Assembly (NCBI GenBank): GCA_024346835.1
Contig: AP024866.1
Span: 2,046,001-2,110,000 of the forward strand
Length of the DNA stretch: 64,000 bases
DNA from: Vibrio comitans
GTDB taxonomy: Bacteria > Pseudomonadota > Gammaproteobacteria > Enterobacterales > Vibrionaceae
Reading direction: 5' to 3'
How positions within the stretch are numbered: the first letter of the stretch is position 1; every line of letters starts with the position of its first letter. This document shows positions 35,457-43,389 of the stretch, in pieces. The position numbers and the translations under genes were made by a program. The notes beneath the pieces were generated by a model. That model was not told the origin of the DNA. It saw only the letters and a list, made by a program, of their open reading frames with translations, and made no database searches.

Positions 35457-36188
35457 ATGGGAAGTTGGTTATTCGTTTCTGTCATCGGTTATATCTTATA
35501 TAGAGTTTACAAGACCAATATGAAGATCGATAAGAAAGTACAGTTATCACATGCTTCAATCAAGGCAAATACAAAACATAGGTTGAATAATGATTATACT
35601 ATTCTGACTAGAGGCGAAGATATTAAGGCGGTGAATTGCTCAGATCTCTCCGTAGCGGAGGAAGTGATAACCGATTTAAAGAGCGTAGGCTTTACTGTTG
35701 TTATGCAGATAGTTGCAATCAGTCGAAACAATGCGATTGTTGAATATAAAGAATCCATCAAGTTAAGCCCGATCGAAGAGGCGAATTTAACTATCCGCAA
35801 GGCAAACCAGAGAATTAGTGATTTAAAACTGGAAAGTCAACTTCAAGACGAAAAATTGAACAGGCTTCGGAACACTAAAGCAATCACAGAGGAAAGGTTA
35901 ACTTATGCGTTGGAAGCAAAGCGTAAGTTGGAATCTGAAATGGGAAACCTAAAAGCAACAATCGTAATGAAGGAAAATGAAATCAATTTATTGAAATTGA
36001 AGTTACGTTCAGGATCGGCGAGCTTGTCCGACTTGCAGTTGTTAGGGTTTAAGCACAATCCGACTTTGTCAGATCTCAAGGTTAAATACAAGAGATTAAC
36101 AACTATATATCACCCAGACAAAGGGGGATGCGATGTTATGATGGCTAAGATCAATAGTGCATATACTAGGCTGAGAGCGGTCACTTGA
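35457..36188 (+). CDS. Membrane-anchored J-domain protein
   Basis: A 243-aa protein: an N-terminal membrane helix (WLFVSVIGYILYRVY), a soluble domain of about 70 residues, a long coiled coil (about 105-195), and a C-terminal J domain. The HPD motif (His219, in YHPDKGG) is preceded by LLGFKHNPTLSDLKVKYKRL. J domains stimulate DnaK/Hsp70. With a membrane anchor and the J domain last, it resembles DjlA-like arrangements in domain order but not in sequence. It is followed by a hairpin with stem CCCTCAC/GTGAGGG (36268-36289). Its partner and role are unknown. Confidence 0.8.
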   Translation: MGSWLFVSVIGYILYRVYKTNMKIDKKVQLSHASIKANTKHRLNNDYTILTRGEDIKAVNCSDLSVAEEVITDLKSVGFTVVMQIVAISRNNAIVEYKESIKLSPIEEANLTIRKANQRISDLKLESQLQDEKLNRLRNTKAITEERLTYALEAKRKLESEMGNLKATIVMKENEINLLKLKLRSGSASLSDLQLLGFKHNPTLSDLKVKYKRLTTIYHPDKGGCDVMMAKINSAYTRLRAVT

Positions 36189-36310
36189 TCCCATAGTTGA
36201 TGGTGCTCTCTTACGATTAAGTTAGTGCGTCGGCGTTATTTCGTTGGGCTTGGGTCCTATCTATCAGCCCTCACTCAAACGGGTGAGGGGCCTATAAGAG
36301 CATTTAACAA

Positions 36311-36634
36311 ATGAAAAAATCACTAATCGTCTCGTTAATTATGACATCCAATGTGGCGCTTGCTGCGACATCTCAAGAGCTCCGCGATATTGGTTATGGT
36401 ATAGCAACCATTGAGCACTGTGCCATGAACAAGCAACACTTTACGATGGGATTTGCTGAGGGCTTTGTAGAACAATTAGAGGCTGAGGTCCATGAGGATA
36501 TTCTCTATGGTGACGCTATCGGTGATGCACACGAAGAAGCATGGAAGATGCTAACAGAAAGCCACAAGAATACGCCAGTCGCTTACAGTCACATTTGTTC
36601 TACTGCTTACGGCAATGTGATGGGGTCTAAATGA
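36311..36634 (+). CDS. Small secreted hypothetical protein
   Basis: A 107-aa product with a Sec signal peptide (MKKSLIVSLIMTSNVALA, cleavage after ALA). The mature part is acidic and helical, with two cysteines (IEHCAMNKQ and SHICSTAYG) that could pair. It resembles, in layout only, small periplasmic immunity-type proteins (helical, two Cys). No family can be claimed. Its TGA overlaps the ATG of the next 36-codon frame by the ATGA arrangement, which indicates coupled translation. Confidence 0.6.
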   Translation: MKKSLIVSLIMTSNVALAATSQELRDIGYGIATIEHCAMNKQHFTMGFAEGFVEQLEAEVHEDILYGDAIGDAHEEAWKMLTESHKNTPVAYSHICSTAYGNVMGSK

Positions 36635-36741
36635 TGCTTGTTGATATTCTCAAGGTGGCAGCCTTCGCTGGTATCGCCTCTTGGCTTTGGCCTACCTCAC
36701 TTCAAGCTATGCTCGATACTGGGATGCATAAAGAAACGTAA
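36631..36741 (+). CDS. 36-aa hydrophobic peptide, coupled to the preceding gene
   Basis: ATG 36631 overlaps the stop of the secreted protein gene (ATGA). The product MMLVDILKVAAFAGIASWLW... is hydrophobic for about 20 residues and ends with a short polar tail. The overlap supports real translation. The size prevents any family call. Confidence 0.45.
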   Translation: MMLVDILKVAAFAGIASWLWPTSLQAMLDTGMHKET

Positions 36742-36819
36742 CTGAACCTCCTTGATCACTACAACATTGTAAGTATTACGATTACATTCTATTTAAATTT
36801 ACTGAAAGAGAAAAAGTCC

Positions 36820-37611
36820 TTGCACCTACCAATTGTGTATATGCGCGAAAAGTCAAAGTTTCACACCACTAATCGTTGGGTCTTTGATCCTAAGCTCAAT
36901 CAAAGCTATCCAAAAATAGAAAAAAGAGCTCTATCTCATGTAGTGCTTTTTTGTTCAATCACCTCAAAACTTAAAGAGTATGTTACTTCTGAGCTACCAT
37001 ACCTTATCCAAAGTACTGATGAAGTGGCTCAACAAGCCATTCAGAAATATCTATTATGGCAAAATACGGAGCAATCGAGCTATTCGACTCAGTCCCCATT
37101 ATCAAAAAAAATTACTGTCAAAATCAACGACACCGAACATCGCAACAATGATGGAACTGAGCGACAAGAACTCCTTAAGCACTTAAGTTGCAACGAAGTA
37201 GTGAAGGTAATAGAAGATAGGCATAATCTCAAACATGACAAAGCGCTAAAAGTCATGTCACGATTAGGCTGTATTGGTTTTATACCAAGAGAACTAGCAG
37301 ATCAATTCTATTACAATCGATTGGAATGTGTTTCAGCAACGATATTTAGTATGACTAGCACAAGCTCCAATCAAATTAGATGCTTGATTGAATTGACCTT
37401 AAGCGAAAAAACTTCAAATGCTGAGGCCATCAAAACATTGGACTCTAGCCAAACATACAAACCACAACAAAACCGATCTCCTTCTTATGCAGATAAAGAT
37501 GAGTATGATTTTGTAGATCAATCAGAAAGCTATTCTGAGCACAATACTATGATGGACAGCAACCTAAGTGATTTCAGTGCCGAATTAGGGCATGACGGAG
37601 ATGACTTTTAA
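36820..37611 (+). CDS. Hypothetical cytoplasmic protein
   Basis: A 263-aa protein with an uncertain start: TTG 36820 with a weak GAAAGAG site, or ATG 36841 with none. No signal or membrane helix is visible. Residues 1-190 alternate helical and beta-prone stretches, and a basic region (KVIEDRHNLKHDKALKVMSRL) could bind nucleic acid. The last 60 residues are Ser/Asp/Glu-rich and probably disordered. No family is recognised. It is the last rightward gene before the integrase, which runs in the opposite direction. Confidence 0.5.
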   Translation: MHLPIVYMREKSKFHTTNRWVFDPKLNQSYPKIEKRALSHVVLFCSITSKLKEYVTSELPYLIQSTDEVAQQAIQKYLLWQNTEQSSYSTQSPLSKKITVKINDTEHRNNDGTERQELLKHLSCNEVVKVIEDRHNLKHDKALKVMSRLGCIGFIPRELADQFYYNRLECVSATIFSMTSTSSNQIRCLIELTLSEKTSNAEAIKTLDSSQTYKPQQNRSPSYADKDEYDFVDQSESYSEHNTMMDSNLSDFSAELGHDGDDF

Positions 37612-38034
37612 TCCCAGTATCTCATTAAAGACTCAAGTATCATTCATCGTCACAAAGCCAAGCAATTGAGGCGCTTGTTCAACAGAAAGGAGGAGATTTT
37701 ACCGCGCTAGACGTCTATAAAGTCAATCATTATATGCCCCCTTCACTAATGTGTTCTTCAGCCATAACATACGCGTTATCGACCTTGGAAGGTTGATTCT
37801 TTCCCACATTAAAAGAGACTAAAGATGACGATATCCCTAGCCATCGTTCTTGATATAAGAGAAAACGGTGGTTCACATCCCATGTGTAAATTCCGCTTTT
37901 AATTAAAGAAACTGGCTCAATTTTGTTGATCTTCAGATCCATTAAATAACCATATGAGCCAACTACCACCCAATAACCGACCCTCTATTTGTTCCCTTAA
38001 AAATTTTGACTGCACTGATTGCCACATAGGAAAT
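37612..38034. other. Gene-poor stretch near the integrase end
   Basis: About 420 bases. A 79-codon minus-strand frame (37730-37969, GTG start) is open, but it has no good ribosome site, so it is not called as a gene. No RNA was recognised. Confidence 0.3.
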
Positions 38035-38066
38035 AAAGGCCAAATGGTACTCGAAAATTGGCCTTT
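38035..38066. terminator. Bidirectional hairpin terminator next to the integrase gene
   Basis: AAAGGCCAA (38035-38043) pairs perfectly with TTGGCCTTT (38058-38066). A and T runs lie on both sides. It lies between convergent genes, the hypothetical at 36820-37611 and the integrase. Confidence 0.7.
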
Positions 38067-38151
38067 ATATCCTATTTATGCTGCAAACAAGGCACTGAAC
38101 TTGCGTACATCTACCCCATAAACTGGCTTCGAGTGCACAAGGTTGTGACAA

Positions 38152-40188
38152 TTACTCTCTTAACTTCATAGCCTGATATTTCTGGCGATGAACTTTTTGA
38201 TATTGCAAATAGTTGCCTTCAAAGAAAGGAGTAATATTGTCAGGAACACCCGGGAAATGGAGCTGCTCTACCTGCTCTTTCAGCTTTTGGAGCGCTACAC
38301 GCTTACCATACGTATCAAATGTCACCGATCCATTAGTGTGCCCAACCAAGGCTTTAATAATTGGGTGGTTCTCTCCTATCTGCTCTTTAAAGTAACCAAC
38401 GGCATTGTGACGCAGACTATAAAAACATTTCTTTTCGGCGTGCTCTTCATATGTCGCCTTAAATGTCCGGGTAAACCAATCTCCGGCATTTCTAAAGTAG
38501 TGATCCTTCTGATGTAAGGGCAATTCAGGGAATAAGCGTTCGTCGGGCTCAAACAAAGCCACATAATCTAAGAAACCCAACTCAATGAGCCGAGAGTGTA
38601 TCGGCACTTTTCGTATCGAAGGGTCGTTTTTCACAAACTGATCATCCCTTTCAGCATGAACCTCAATATAAGGCACCCCAAACTCTTCTTTAATATCGTC
38701 ACGGTACAATTGCGCGCCCTCATTTCCCCTCAAAGCGCAATACAGCGTCAACAGTGGCAACCAATATTGATAGGGGCACGGCACCTTCGATCGGGTGTTG
38801 ACCCCGACTTTCGCTTGTGAGAACACTTTATGGCTAAACACACTCGCCAAATCACTTTCAGTCATTGGTAAGCGCTGCTCCTCTTTTTTTTGGCCTTTCT
38901 TGCGCTTTTTAATGAGCCCCGACCATGGGTTGCCAATACTCTTGTCATAATGCTTTTCGGCCCATTGATAAATCGAGGACGCAGCCCCTGTGTAGCCATT
39001 TGCCGTCCTCTGAGCCAGTGTCGGTAATGGCTCCTCTAGAGTCTCATTAATACTCGCCCATTTTTGCCTGCCCTTTCCTTCAAATAACGCTTTATGCTTA
39101 GTTTTGAGCGGATCGGTAGGCAGCGATTTGAGAAGGAATGCAGCTTCAATGGCCCGCTCACGAGTCGCCAACCGCACATCGTCAATCCCAATGAGTTCAT
39201 GAAGGACTCGACAGCGTTGTAATGCACTGTCAATTTCCGCTAATAGGAGCGCTTTATCAGAATTAAGACTATTGAGTGTTAGTTTTTCATGCTTGTACGC
39301 TTTGAACACGGTTTCAATATGCCACTTATCCGGGACATTATTTACAACCGGTTGAGGCTCTCGCTTAGTCTGGTTGTCTTTGCTCTGAGAGGTTGGCTTA
39401 TTCTTCTGGTGGGTGAGTTCTGCGCTTCCATCTAATGATGCAGGCGCTTTCAGTGAGGCGCTAACCGGTAACACGCTCCCCCGTGAAGCATTGCTTGCTA
39501 GCACATACTTATAATCATAAAGCGTATTGTCAGTGTACTCCTCATCCTGCACCGCCAAAGGAAGCTCAGACAGGATCTCTTTTACCCTAGAGAATTCCAA
39601 CGACTCCAAAGCACGGCGCGCATCTAATCGCAACGTACACAAGCGGGTCATTTTCATCAACAATCCATCGAGCACCGTATCTGATGGCCTCTCTCCGACA
39701 AATCTCACTTGGCGCATTACGTTTCGGGCACACTGGGACGGAGACAAAGAGGTTGTATAAACCCCATGGACTGCGCTCAGTGAGTGCACATAACGCAAAT
39801 CAATACGATATCTCGCATTGGCGGGGTGCCCCTCTCGACGTTGCACGTGATTGAGCTCTTGTAACGTCTGTTGATGTGAGGCGGACTGTTCAAGTAAATC
39901 CAACGCCGCGGAGATCGCGTCGACGCTTTCCATCATCAAGGCGTGGAGGATTTGGCGCATTTTGTCCATTGTCATCTCTGAGCTAGGGACATCGTACAAG
40001 GGTGATGAGTTCATCTTTGTTCTTATCTCAACTTCTAATTGCAGAGCTTTGATTCGAGCAGCCTGTTTAGAAATGGAACCCAGTGAGGTTTTCCACTCAC
40101 GTCGAAATCCAAATAAAGGCCTTGCTAGCTGGGGGATCTGATAGCGAAATTGCCAGATGCCGTTCGAGCTAAGAGAAAGATATCGCAT
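38152..40188 (-). CDS. Tyrosine integrase of the ffs island, with DUF6538-type N-terminus
   Basis: A 678-aa site-specific recombinase, long for the family. The N-terminal RYLSLSSNGIWQFRYQIP is a DUF6538-like start common in genomic-island integrases. The middle 300 residues hold helical DNA-binding domains. The C-terminal catalytic domain has Arg487 (LYCALRGNEG), YSLRHNAVGYF with Arg593 (the usual first His of the HxxR box is Tyr), LVGHTNGSVTFDTYGK, and nucleophile Tyr627. It lies 107 bases from the ffs-derived repeat and reads away from it, the usual layout for an island integrase. It should catalyse integration and excision at the 29-bp site. Confidence 0.9.
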   Translation of the reverse strand: MRYLSLSSNGIWQFRYQIPQLARPLFGFRREWKTSLGSISKQAARIKALQLEVEIRTKMNSSPLYDVPSSEMTMDKMRQILHALMMESVDAISAALDLLEQSASHQQTLQELNHVQRREGHPANARYRIDLRYVHSLSAVHGVYTTSLSPSQCARNVMRQVRFVGERPSDTVLDGLLMKMTRLCTLRLDARRALESLEFSRVKEILSELPLAVQDEEYTDNTLYDYKYVLASNASRGSVLPVSASLKAPASLDGSAELTHQKNKPTSQSKDNQTKREPQPVVNNVPDKWHIETVFKAYKHEKLTLNSLNSDKALLLAEIDSALQRCRVLHELIGIDDVRLATRERAIEAAFLLKSLPTDPLKTKHKALFEGKGRQKWASINETLEEPLPTLAQRTANGYTGAASSIYQWAEKHYDKSIGNPWSGLIKKRKKGQKKEEQRLPMTESDLASVFSHKVFSQAKVGVNTRSKVPCPYQYWLPLLTLYCALRGNEGAQLYRDDIKEEFGVPYIEVHAERDDQFVKNDPSIRKVPIHSRLIELGFLDYVALFEPDERLFPELPLHQKDHYFRNAGDWFTRTFKATYEEHAEKKCFYSLRHNAVGYFKEQIGENHPIIKALVGHTNGSVTFDTYGKRVALQKLKEQVEQLHFPGVPDNITPFFEGNYLQYQKVHRQKYQAMKLRE

Positions 40189-40294
40189 CGTTTAGTACCC
40201 ATGTGTAGTACCAGTCTAGAATGCGTGAAGACTCTCAAAAATAATTGGGAGTAATGCTTTACTTTTGAATAACTTAGGAGTATTTGAAGAAAGG

Positions 40295-40323
40295 TTGGGT
40301 GGAGACCCAGCCACATCCCGGCA
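40295..40323. repeat. attR: 29-bp direct repeat within the 3' end of ffs (right island boundary)
   Basis: Identical to 16134-16162 over 29 bases. The integration thus rebuilt the ffs 3' end, so the RNA gene stays intact. Confidence 0.85.
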
Positions 40324-40403
40324 CACAAGTCATTCGCTGCGGCTGCTTCCTTCCGGACCTGACCGAGTTCACGAACTATTGTTGCGGGAGGACCAGGCCT
40401 CCA
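40297..40403 (-). ncRNA. ffs: Signal recognition particle 4.5S RNA
   Basis: On the minus strand the RNA begins near GGAGGCCTGGTCC and ends near GGCTGGGTCTCCACCC. In between are the universally conserved SRP core motifs GGTCAGGTCCGGAAGGAAGC and GCCGGGATGTGGC, as in E. coli 4.5S RNA. The ends are estimated from pairing of the 5' and 3' strands (GGTGGAGACC / GGAGGCC region) and are accurate only to a few bases. It binds Ffh and targets nascent membrane proteins. Its neighbours match E. coli (ffs beside ybaZ, ybaY and tesB). Its 3' end is the integration target of the genomic island. Confidence 0.95.
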
Positions 40404-40510
40404 TAGAGCATCTTCAACAAATAGCTTTGCTAAAGAAGTGTGGGGATTATTCAACATCCCCTGCGTTTATACAAGCGGTTTTTGTGGCTTTAGCGTTAAC
40501 CGTTGAAAGT

Positions 40511-41245
40511 TTAATCGCCAATCTCTTCATTTATACGCAAGATGTAATCTGTCATCCAGATTGCACCCAAAATAAGTAACCAAACTAAGAGTACGATTCC
40601 TTGTACATTTCCACTTGGCATTGCAACCAATGAGGCAAACGCTGCAGTTGGCAGTGTCCAGCATTGCAATTTTAGAAGCTTAGATTTGCTCTTCACCATA
40701 CTCTCCATGGAGAACATGATGCCAACAATAGTAAGTGAGATCAGGGCCGCATGAGTCATATCAGCCACCAGCAAAGGTAGCACTAGAAATAGTGCCCACC
40801 AGCCGTGCTTTGACGACGTTTTCCAAGATACCGCAGCTAGCCAGATCATCGCCACACTGACCATTTGCAGTAGTGTGTAAATGGCTTCACCACTTAATGC
40901 ACCGATCACTTGCGAGTAGATAATGCCTGATTGCATGAACAAGAAAAATGAGAACACACCAATACGAGCACCAATGTTGCAGCGCTTAGAAAACGCCACC
41001 ATCAACAAAGGGAACAAGATCCACATGGATACTGAAAGTGCGGTTGGTTGATATGAGAGCGTAAAACCGTATAGGCAAAGGCCGACAAGTAGGAAAATAC
41101 CTGATGCGCGAGAGCGAGAGATAATCCACAGTGCTGGAATAGCCAGAGCCAAAACAGGGACATTTCCCTGACTGACATCGATGGACTGAGCACATATAAT
41201 GGCCAACAACGTGGTAATAAAGAACTGAACTGTAGAAAACACCAT
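40511..41245 (-). CDS. Polytopic inner-membrane protein, hypothetical
   Basis: A 244-aa protein with about seven hydrophobic helices. The start at ATG 41243-41245 (MVFSTVQFFITTL) is preferred because AAGGAGG precedes it at 6-7 bases. The longer frame to 41281 lies beyond that site. No motif of a known transporter or enzyme is visible. It lies between ffs and the ybaZ-like gene, and its start is divergent from the latter. The family is unknown to me. Confidence 0.65.
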   Translation of the reverse strand: MVFSTVQFFITTLLAIICAQSIDVSQGNVPVLALAIPALWIISRSRASGIFLLVGLCLYGFTLSYQPTALSVSMWILFPLLMVAFSKRCNIGARIGVFSFFLFMQSGIIYSQVIGALSGEAIYTLLQMVSVAMIWLAAVSWKTSSKHGWWALFLVLPLLVADMTHAALISLTIVGIMFSMESMVKSKSKLLKLQCWTLPTAAFASLVAMPSGNVQGIVLLVWLLILGAIWMTDYILRINEEIGD

Positions 41246-41304
41246 ACTCGCCTCCTTGCGATTACTGTTTTTATTCCTCAATTTATTTAACAGTCGATAA
41301 CATT

Positions 41305-41607
41305 ATGCACCAATTAAAATACAAAGTCTTTGCGTTAGTTCACCAAATTCCACTAGGAATGGTCAGTACCTACGGAGATATTGCTAAATTTTCAGGCTAT
41401 CCGGGTTACGCAAGGCAGGTAGGCGCCATTTTAAGTAATTTACCCGAAGGCTCAGCCCTTCCATGGCATAGAGTAATCAACAGTAAAGGTGAGATTTCGC
41501 TCAAAGGTGAAGATTTACAACGCCAGAAATCACGGCTAGTTGAAGAGGGAATTGTGTTTAGTGCCGCAGGAAAAGTGAAGTTAAGGCAGTTTCGCTGGCA
41601 ACCCTAA
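41305..41607 (+). CDS. Alkyltransferase-like protein (ATL)
   Basis: A 100-aa DNA-binding protein of the MGMT family that lacks the reactive Cys: the active site reads LPWHRVINSKGEIS, with Trp where MGMT has Cys. The N-terminal YKVFALVHQIPLGMVSTYGDIAKFSGYPGYARQVG contains the helix-turn-helix with the Arg finger. ATLs bind O6-alkylguanine and flag it for nucleotide excision repair rather than repairing it directly. E. coli YbaZ is the homologue, and the position beside ffs, ybaY and tesB supports it. Confidence 0.92.
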   Translation: MHQLKYKVFALVHQIPLGMVSTYGDIAKFSGYPGYARQVGAILSNLPEGSALPWHRVINSKGEISLKGEDLQRQKSRLVEEGIVFSAAGKVKLRQFRWQP

Positions 41608-41660
41608 GCCAAAAGCTCAGGATTGCCACTTTTCTTAAGATGTTGGTTAAATGTAAAAAT

Positions 41661-42107
41661 TTAACGAACACCGACTAATTGAATAGCCACATCGTGAGTT
41701 TGTTCGATATCAGTAATCACTCTGACCGCAGTATCTGTTGTGAACCTAAGCTTGCCATTCACACGAATTTGAGCTCGAACATTGTAGGTATGGCGAGGAT
41801 CGATATCAGCGCTGTCATAGTTTAGGCTGAAGCTAAACGGCACTTGCTTTCCTTCTGTCATAAAGGTTTGAGTATCAAGAACTACCGCTTTCGCGTCGGC
41901 AAGAGAAGTATCTTCCAGAGTCACCGTTACCTCAGCATTTTCAGGAAGAGCGATTCTTTCTCTGTAGGCGAGAGTTCCTGTCACCTCTACCATTTCTGTA
42001 TTTTCTGCCATGTTTGCTTTCACTGCGTCACTCTCAGTTTGCGCGCACCCTGCTAGTAACACGCCCATAGCTGTTGCCAACATCCAATTTCGTAAATTCA
42101 TGGTCAT
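41661..42107 (-). CDS. ybaY: YbaY-family lipoprotein
   Basis: A 148-aa lipoprotein with signal MTMNLRNWMLATAMGVLLAGC (lipobox LAGC; a start at the second Met, two codons later, is also possible). The beta-rich mature domain with TGTLAYRERIALPENAEVTVTLEDTSLAD and DPRHTYNVRAQIRVNGKLRF matches the YbaY/YscW family (type III secretion pilotin-like fold in other systems). The function of YbaY is not known. It is convergent with ybaZ, as in the enterobacterial cluster. Confidence 0.88.
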   Translation of the reverse strand: MTMNLRNWMLATAMGVLLAGCAQTESDAVKANMAENTEMVEVTGTLAYRERIALPENAEVTVTLEDTSLADAKAVVLDTQTFMTEGKQVPFSFSLNYDSADIDPRHTYNVRAQIRVNGKLRFTTDTAVRVITDIEQTHDVAIQLVGVR

Positions 42108-42270
42108 TGATTCCCTCTTATTGTTGAGTAGATTCTGCTTGCTTTGCTAATTACATCCTACGCTTAGTTACTGATGTTGCTCAATATAAAACGCGCGTTC
42201 TGTCACAAATAGCACTTGTCTAATAGGTCGTTAGCAGGTATTTTCGGATTGCAACTGAATCGGAGGTCGG

Positions 42271-43128
42271 ATGAGCAAGCCACTAAATGAACTATTAACA
42301 CTTTTACAGTTAGAGCAACTAGAACTCGGTTTGTTCCGTGGTGACAGTGAACACCTTGGGTTGCCTCAAGTGTATGGTGGTCAGGTGCTAGGACAAGCAC
42401 TCTCTGCATCTCGCTACACCGTTCCGAGTGATCGTAGCGTTCACTCTTTTCACAGCTACTTCTTGCACCCTGGCGATCCTAACAAAAGCATCATCTATGA
42501 TGTTGAGAACCTTAGGGACGGAAGAAGCTTTAGCACTCGACGTGTAAAAGCAATTCAGAACGGCCGCCCAATTTTCTATCTCACAGCCTCTTACCATGGT
42601 GAGCAGCCTGGATTTGAACATCAAAATTCAATGCCAGACATCCCTGGACCAGAGAACTTTGCGTCAGAAGGCGAACTTGCATCCAAGATAGCCGAGTTTT
42701 TACCGGAGCCAATTCGCCAAACCTTCTGTGGTGAGAAAGCGATTGAGGTTCGCCCTGTTACGGTAGTTAATCCGCTCAAACCTCACAAAGAAGAGCCTAA
42801 GCAATATCTTTGGATAAAAGCCAATGGTGAGCTTCCTGAGAGCCAATTGATCCATCAGTATATTTTAGCTTATGCATCAGACTGGGGCTTCTTGGTGACG
42901 GCACTTCATCCACATGAAGTGAGCCTATTCACTCCTAAGTTTCAAGTAGCCACCATCGACCACTCTATGTGGTTCCACCGTCCATTTAAGATGGATGATT
43001 GGCTGTTGTATGCGATTGAAAGTCCTACTGCGGCCAACTCTAGAGGCTTAGTGCGTGGTGAAATCTTTGATCGCTCTGGCAATATGGTAGCCAGTGCTGT
43101 TCAAGAAGGTGTGATGCGCTTTAAGTAA
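42271..43128 (+). CDS. tesB: Acyl-CoA thioesterase II
   Basis: A 285-aa double hot-dog thioesterase that hydrolyses fatty acyl-CoAs. Its N-terminal half carries YGGQVLGQALSAS and RSVHSFHSYFLHPGDPNK. The C-terminal half carries HPHEVSLF, then the active-site Asp of ATIDHSMWFHRPFKMDDWLLY, then SRGLVRGEIFDRSGNMVAS. Length and motifs match E. coli TesB. A GGAGG site precedes ATG 42271. It is followed by a strong terminator. Confidence 0.95.
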   Translation: MSKPLNELLTLLQLEQLELGLFRGDSEHLGLPQVYGGQVLGQALSASRYTVPSDRSVHSFHSYFLHPGDPNKSIIYDVENLRDGRSFSTRRVKAIQNGRPIFYLTASYHGEQPGFEHQNSMPDIPGPENFASEGELASKIAEFLPEPIRQTFCGEKAIEVRPVTVVNPLKPHKEEPKQYLWIKANGELPESQLIHQYILAYASDWGFLVTALHPHEVSLFTPKFQVATIDHSMWFHRPFKMDDWLLYAIESPTAANSRGLVRGEIFDRSGNMVASAVQEGVMRFK

Positions 43129-43147
43129 ACGAACGCCAACGCAAAGT

Positions 43148-43177
43148 AAAGCACACTCATATTAGGGTGTGCTTTTT
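43148..43177 (+). terminator. Rho-independent terminator of tesB
   Basis: AAAGCACAC (43148-43156) pairs with GTGTGCTTT (43167-43175), followed by more T. It lies 19 bases after the tesB stop. Confidence 0.85.
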
Positions 43178-43389
43178 AGTTTCTACACAAATGTTGATCC
43201 AACCCGTTTGTTATCCGCATAACTATCCGTAAAATACGCTAAACATCGGAATTACTTGCTTATTTTGTGAGCTGACCGACTATAAACGGCTGTTTGGATT
43301 AACATTCACAACACCACTGTTAACATCCCTTTAGCAATTAATATTGCGAATCCTCCATTTCTTTTCTCCCTCAGATGTAAAGGCAGAAC

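Larger units (their letters stand above)
16134..40323. mobile_element. Genomic island of about 24.2 kb integrated in ffs
   Basis: Bounded by the 29-bp repeats at 16134-16162 and 40295-40323. A tyrosine integrase gene lies 107 bases from the right repeat, pointing inward. Inside, genes are mostly unfamiliar and AT-rich, with nucleases, a second recombinase, a TIR-like protein and several small secreted proteins. Outside, both flanks carry ordinary Vibrio housekeeping genes. No conjugation, replication or phage structural gene was seen, so if it moves it probably needs a helper. Excision would restore ffs flanked by the region left of 16134. Confidence 0.85.

Noticed and set aside
37730..37969. 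79-aa minus-strand gene
   Set aside because: GTG start without a ribosome site and no motif. Kept only as a possibility in the spacer description.
16163..40294. Prophage
   Set aside because: No capsid, tail, terminase, lysis or phage replication genes were seen. The integrase and cargo fit a genomic island instead.
40265..40579. 104-aa plus-strand frame over ffs
   Set aside because: It runs antisense through the SRP RNA gene and has no protein features.
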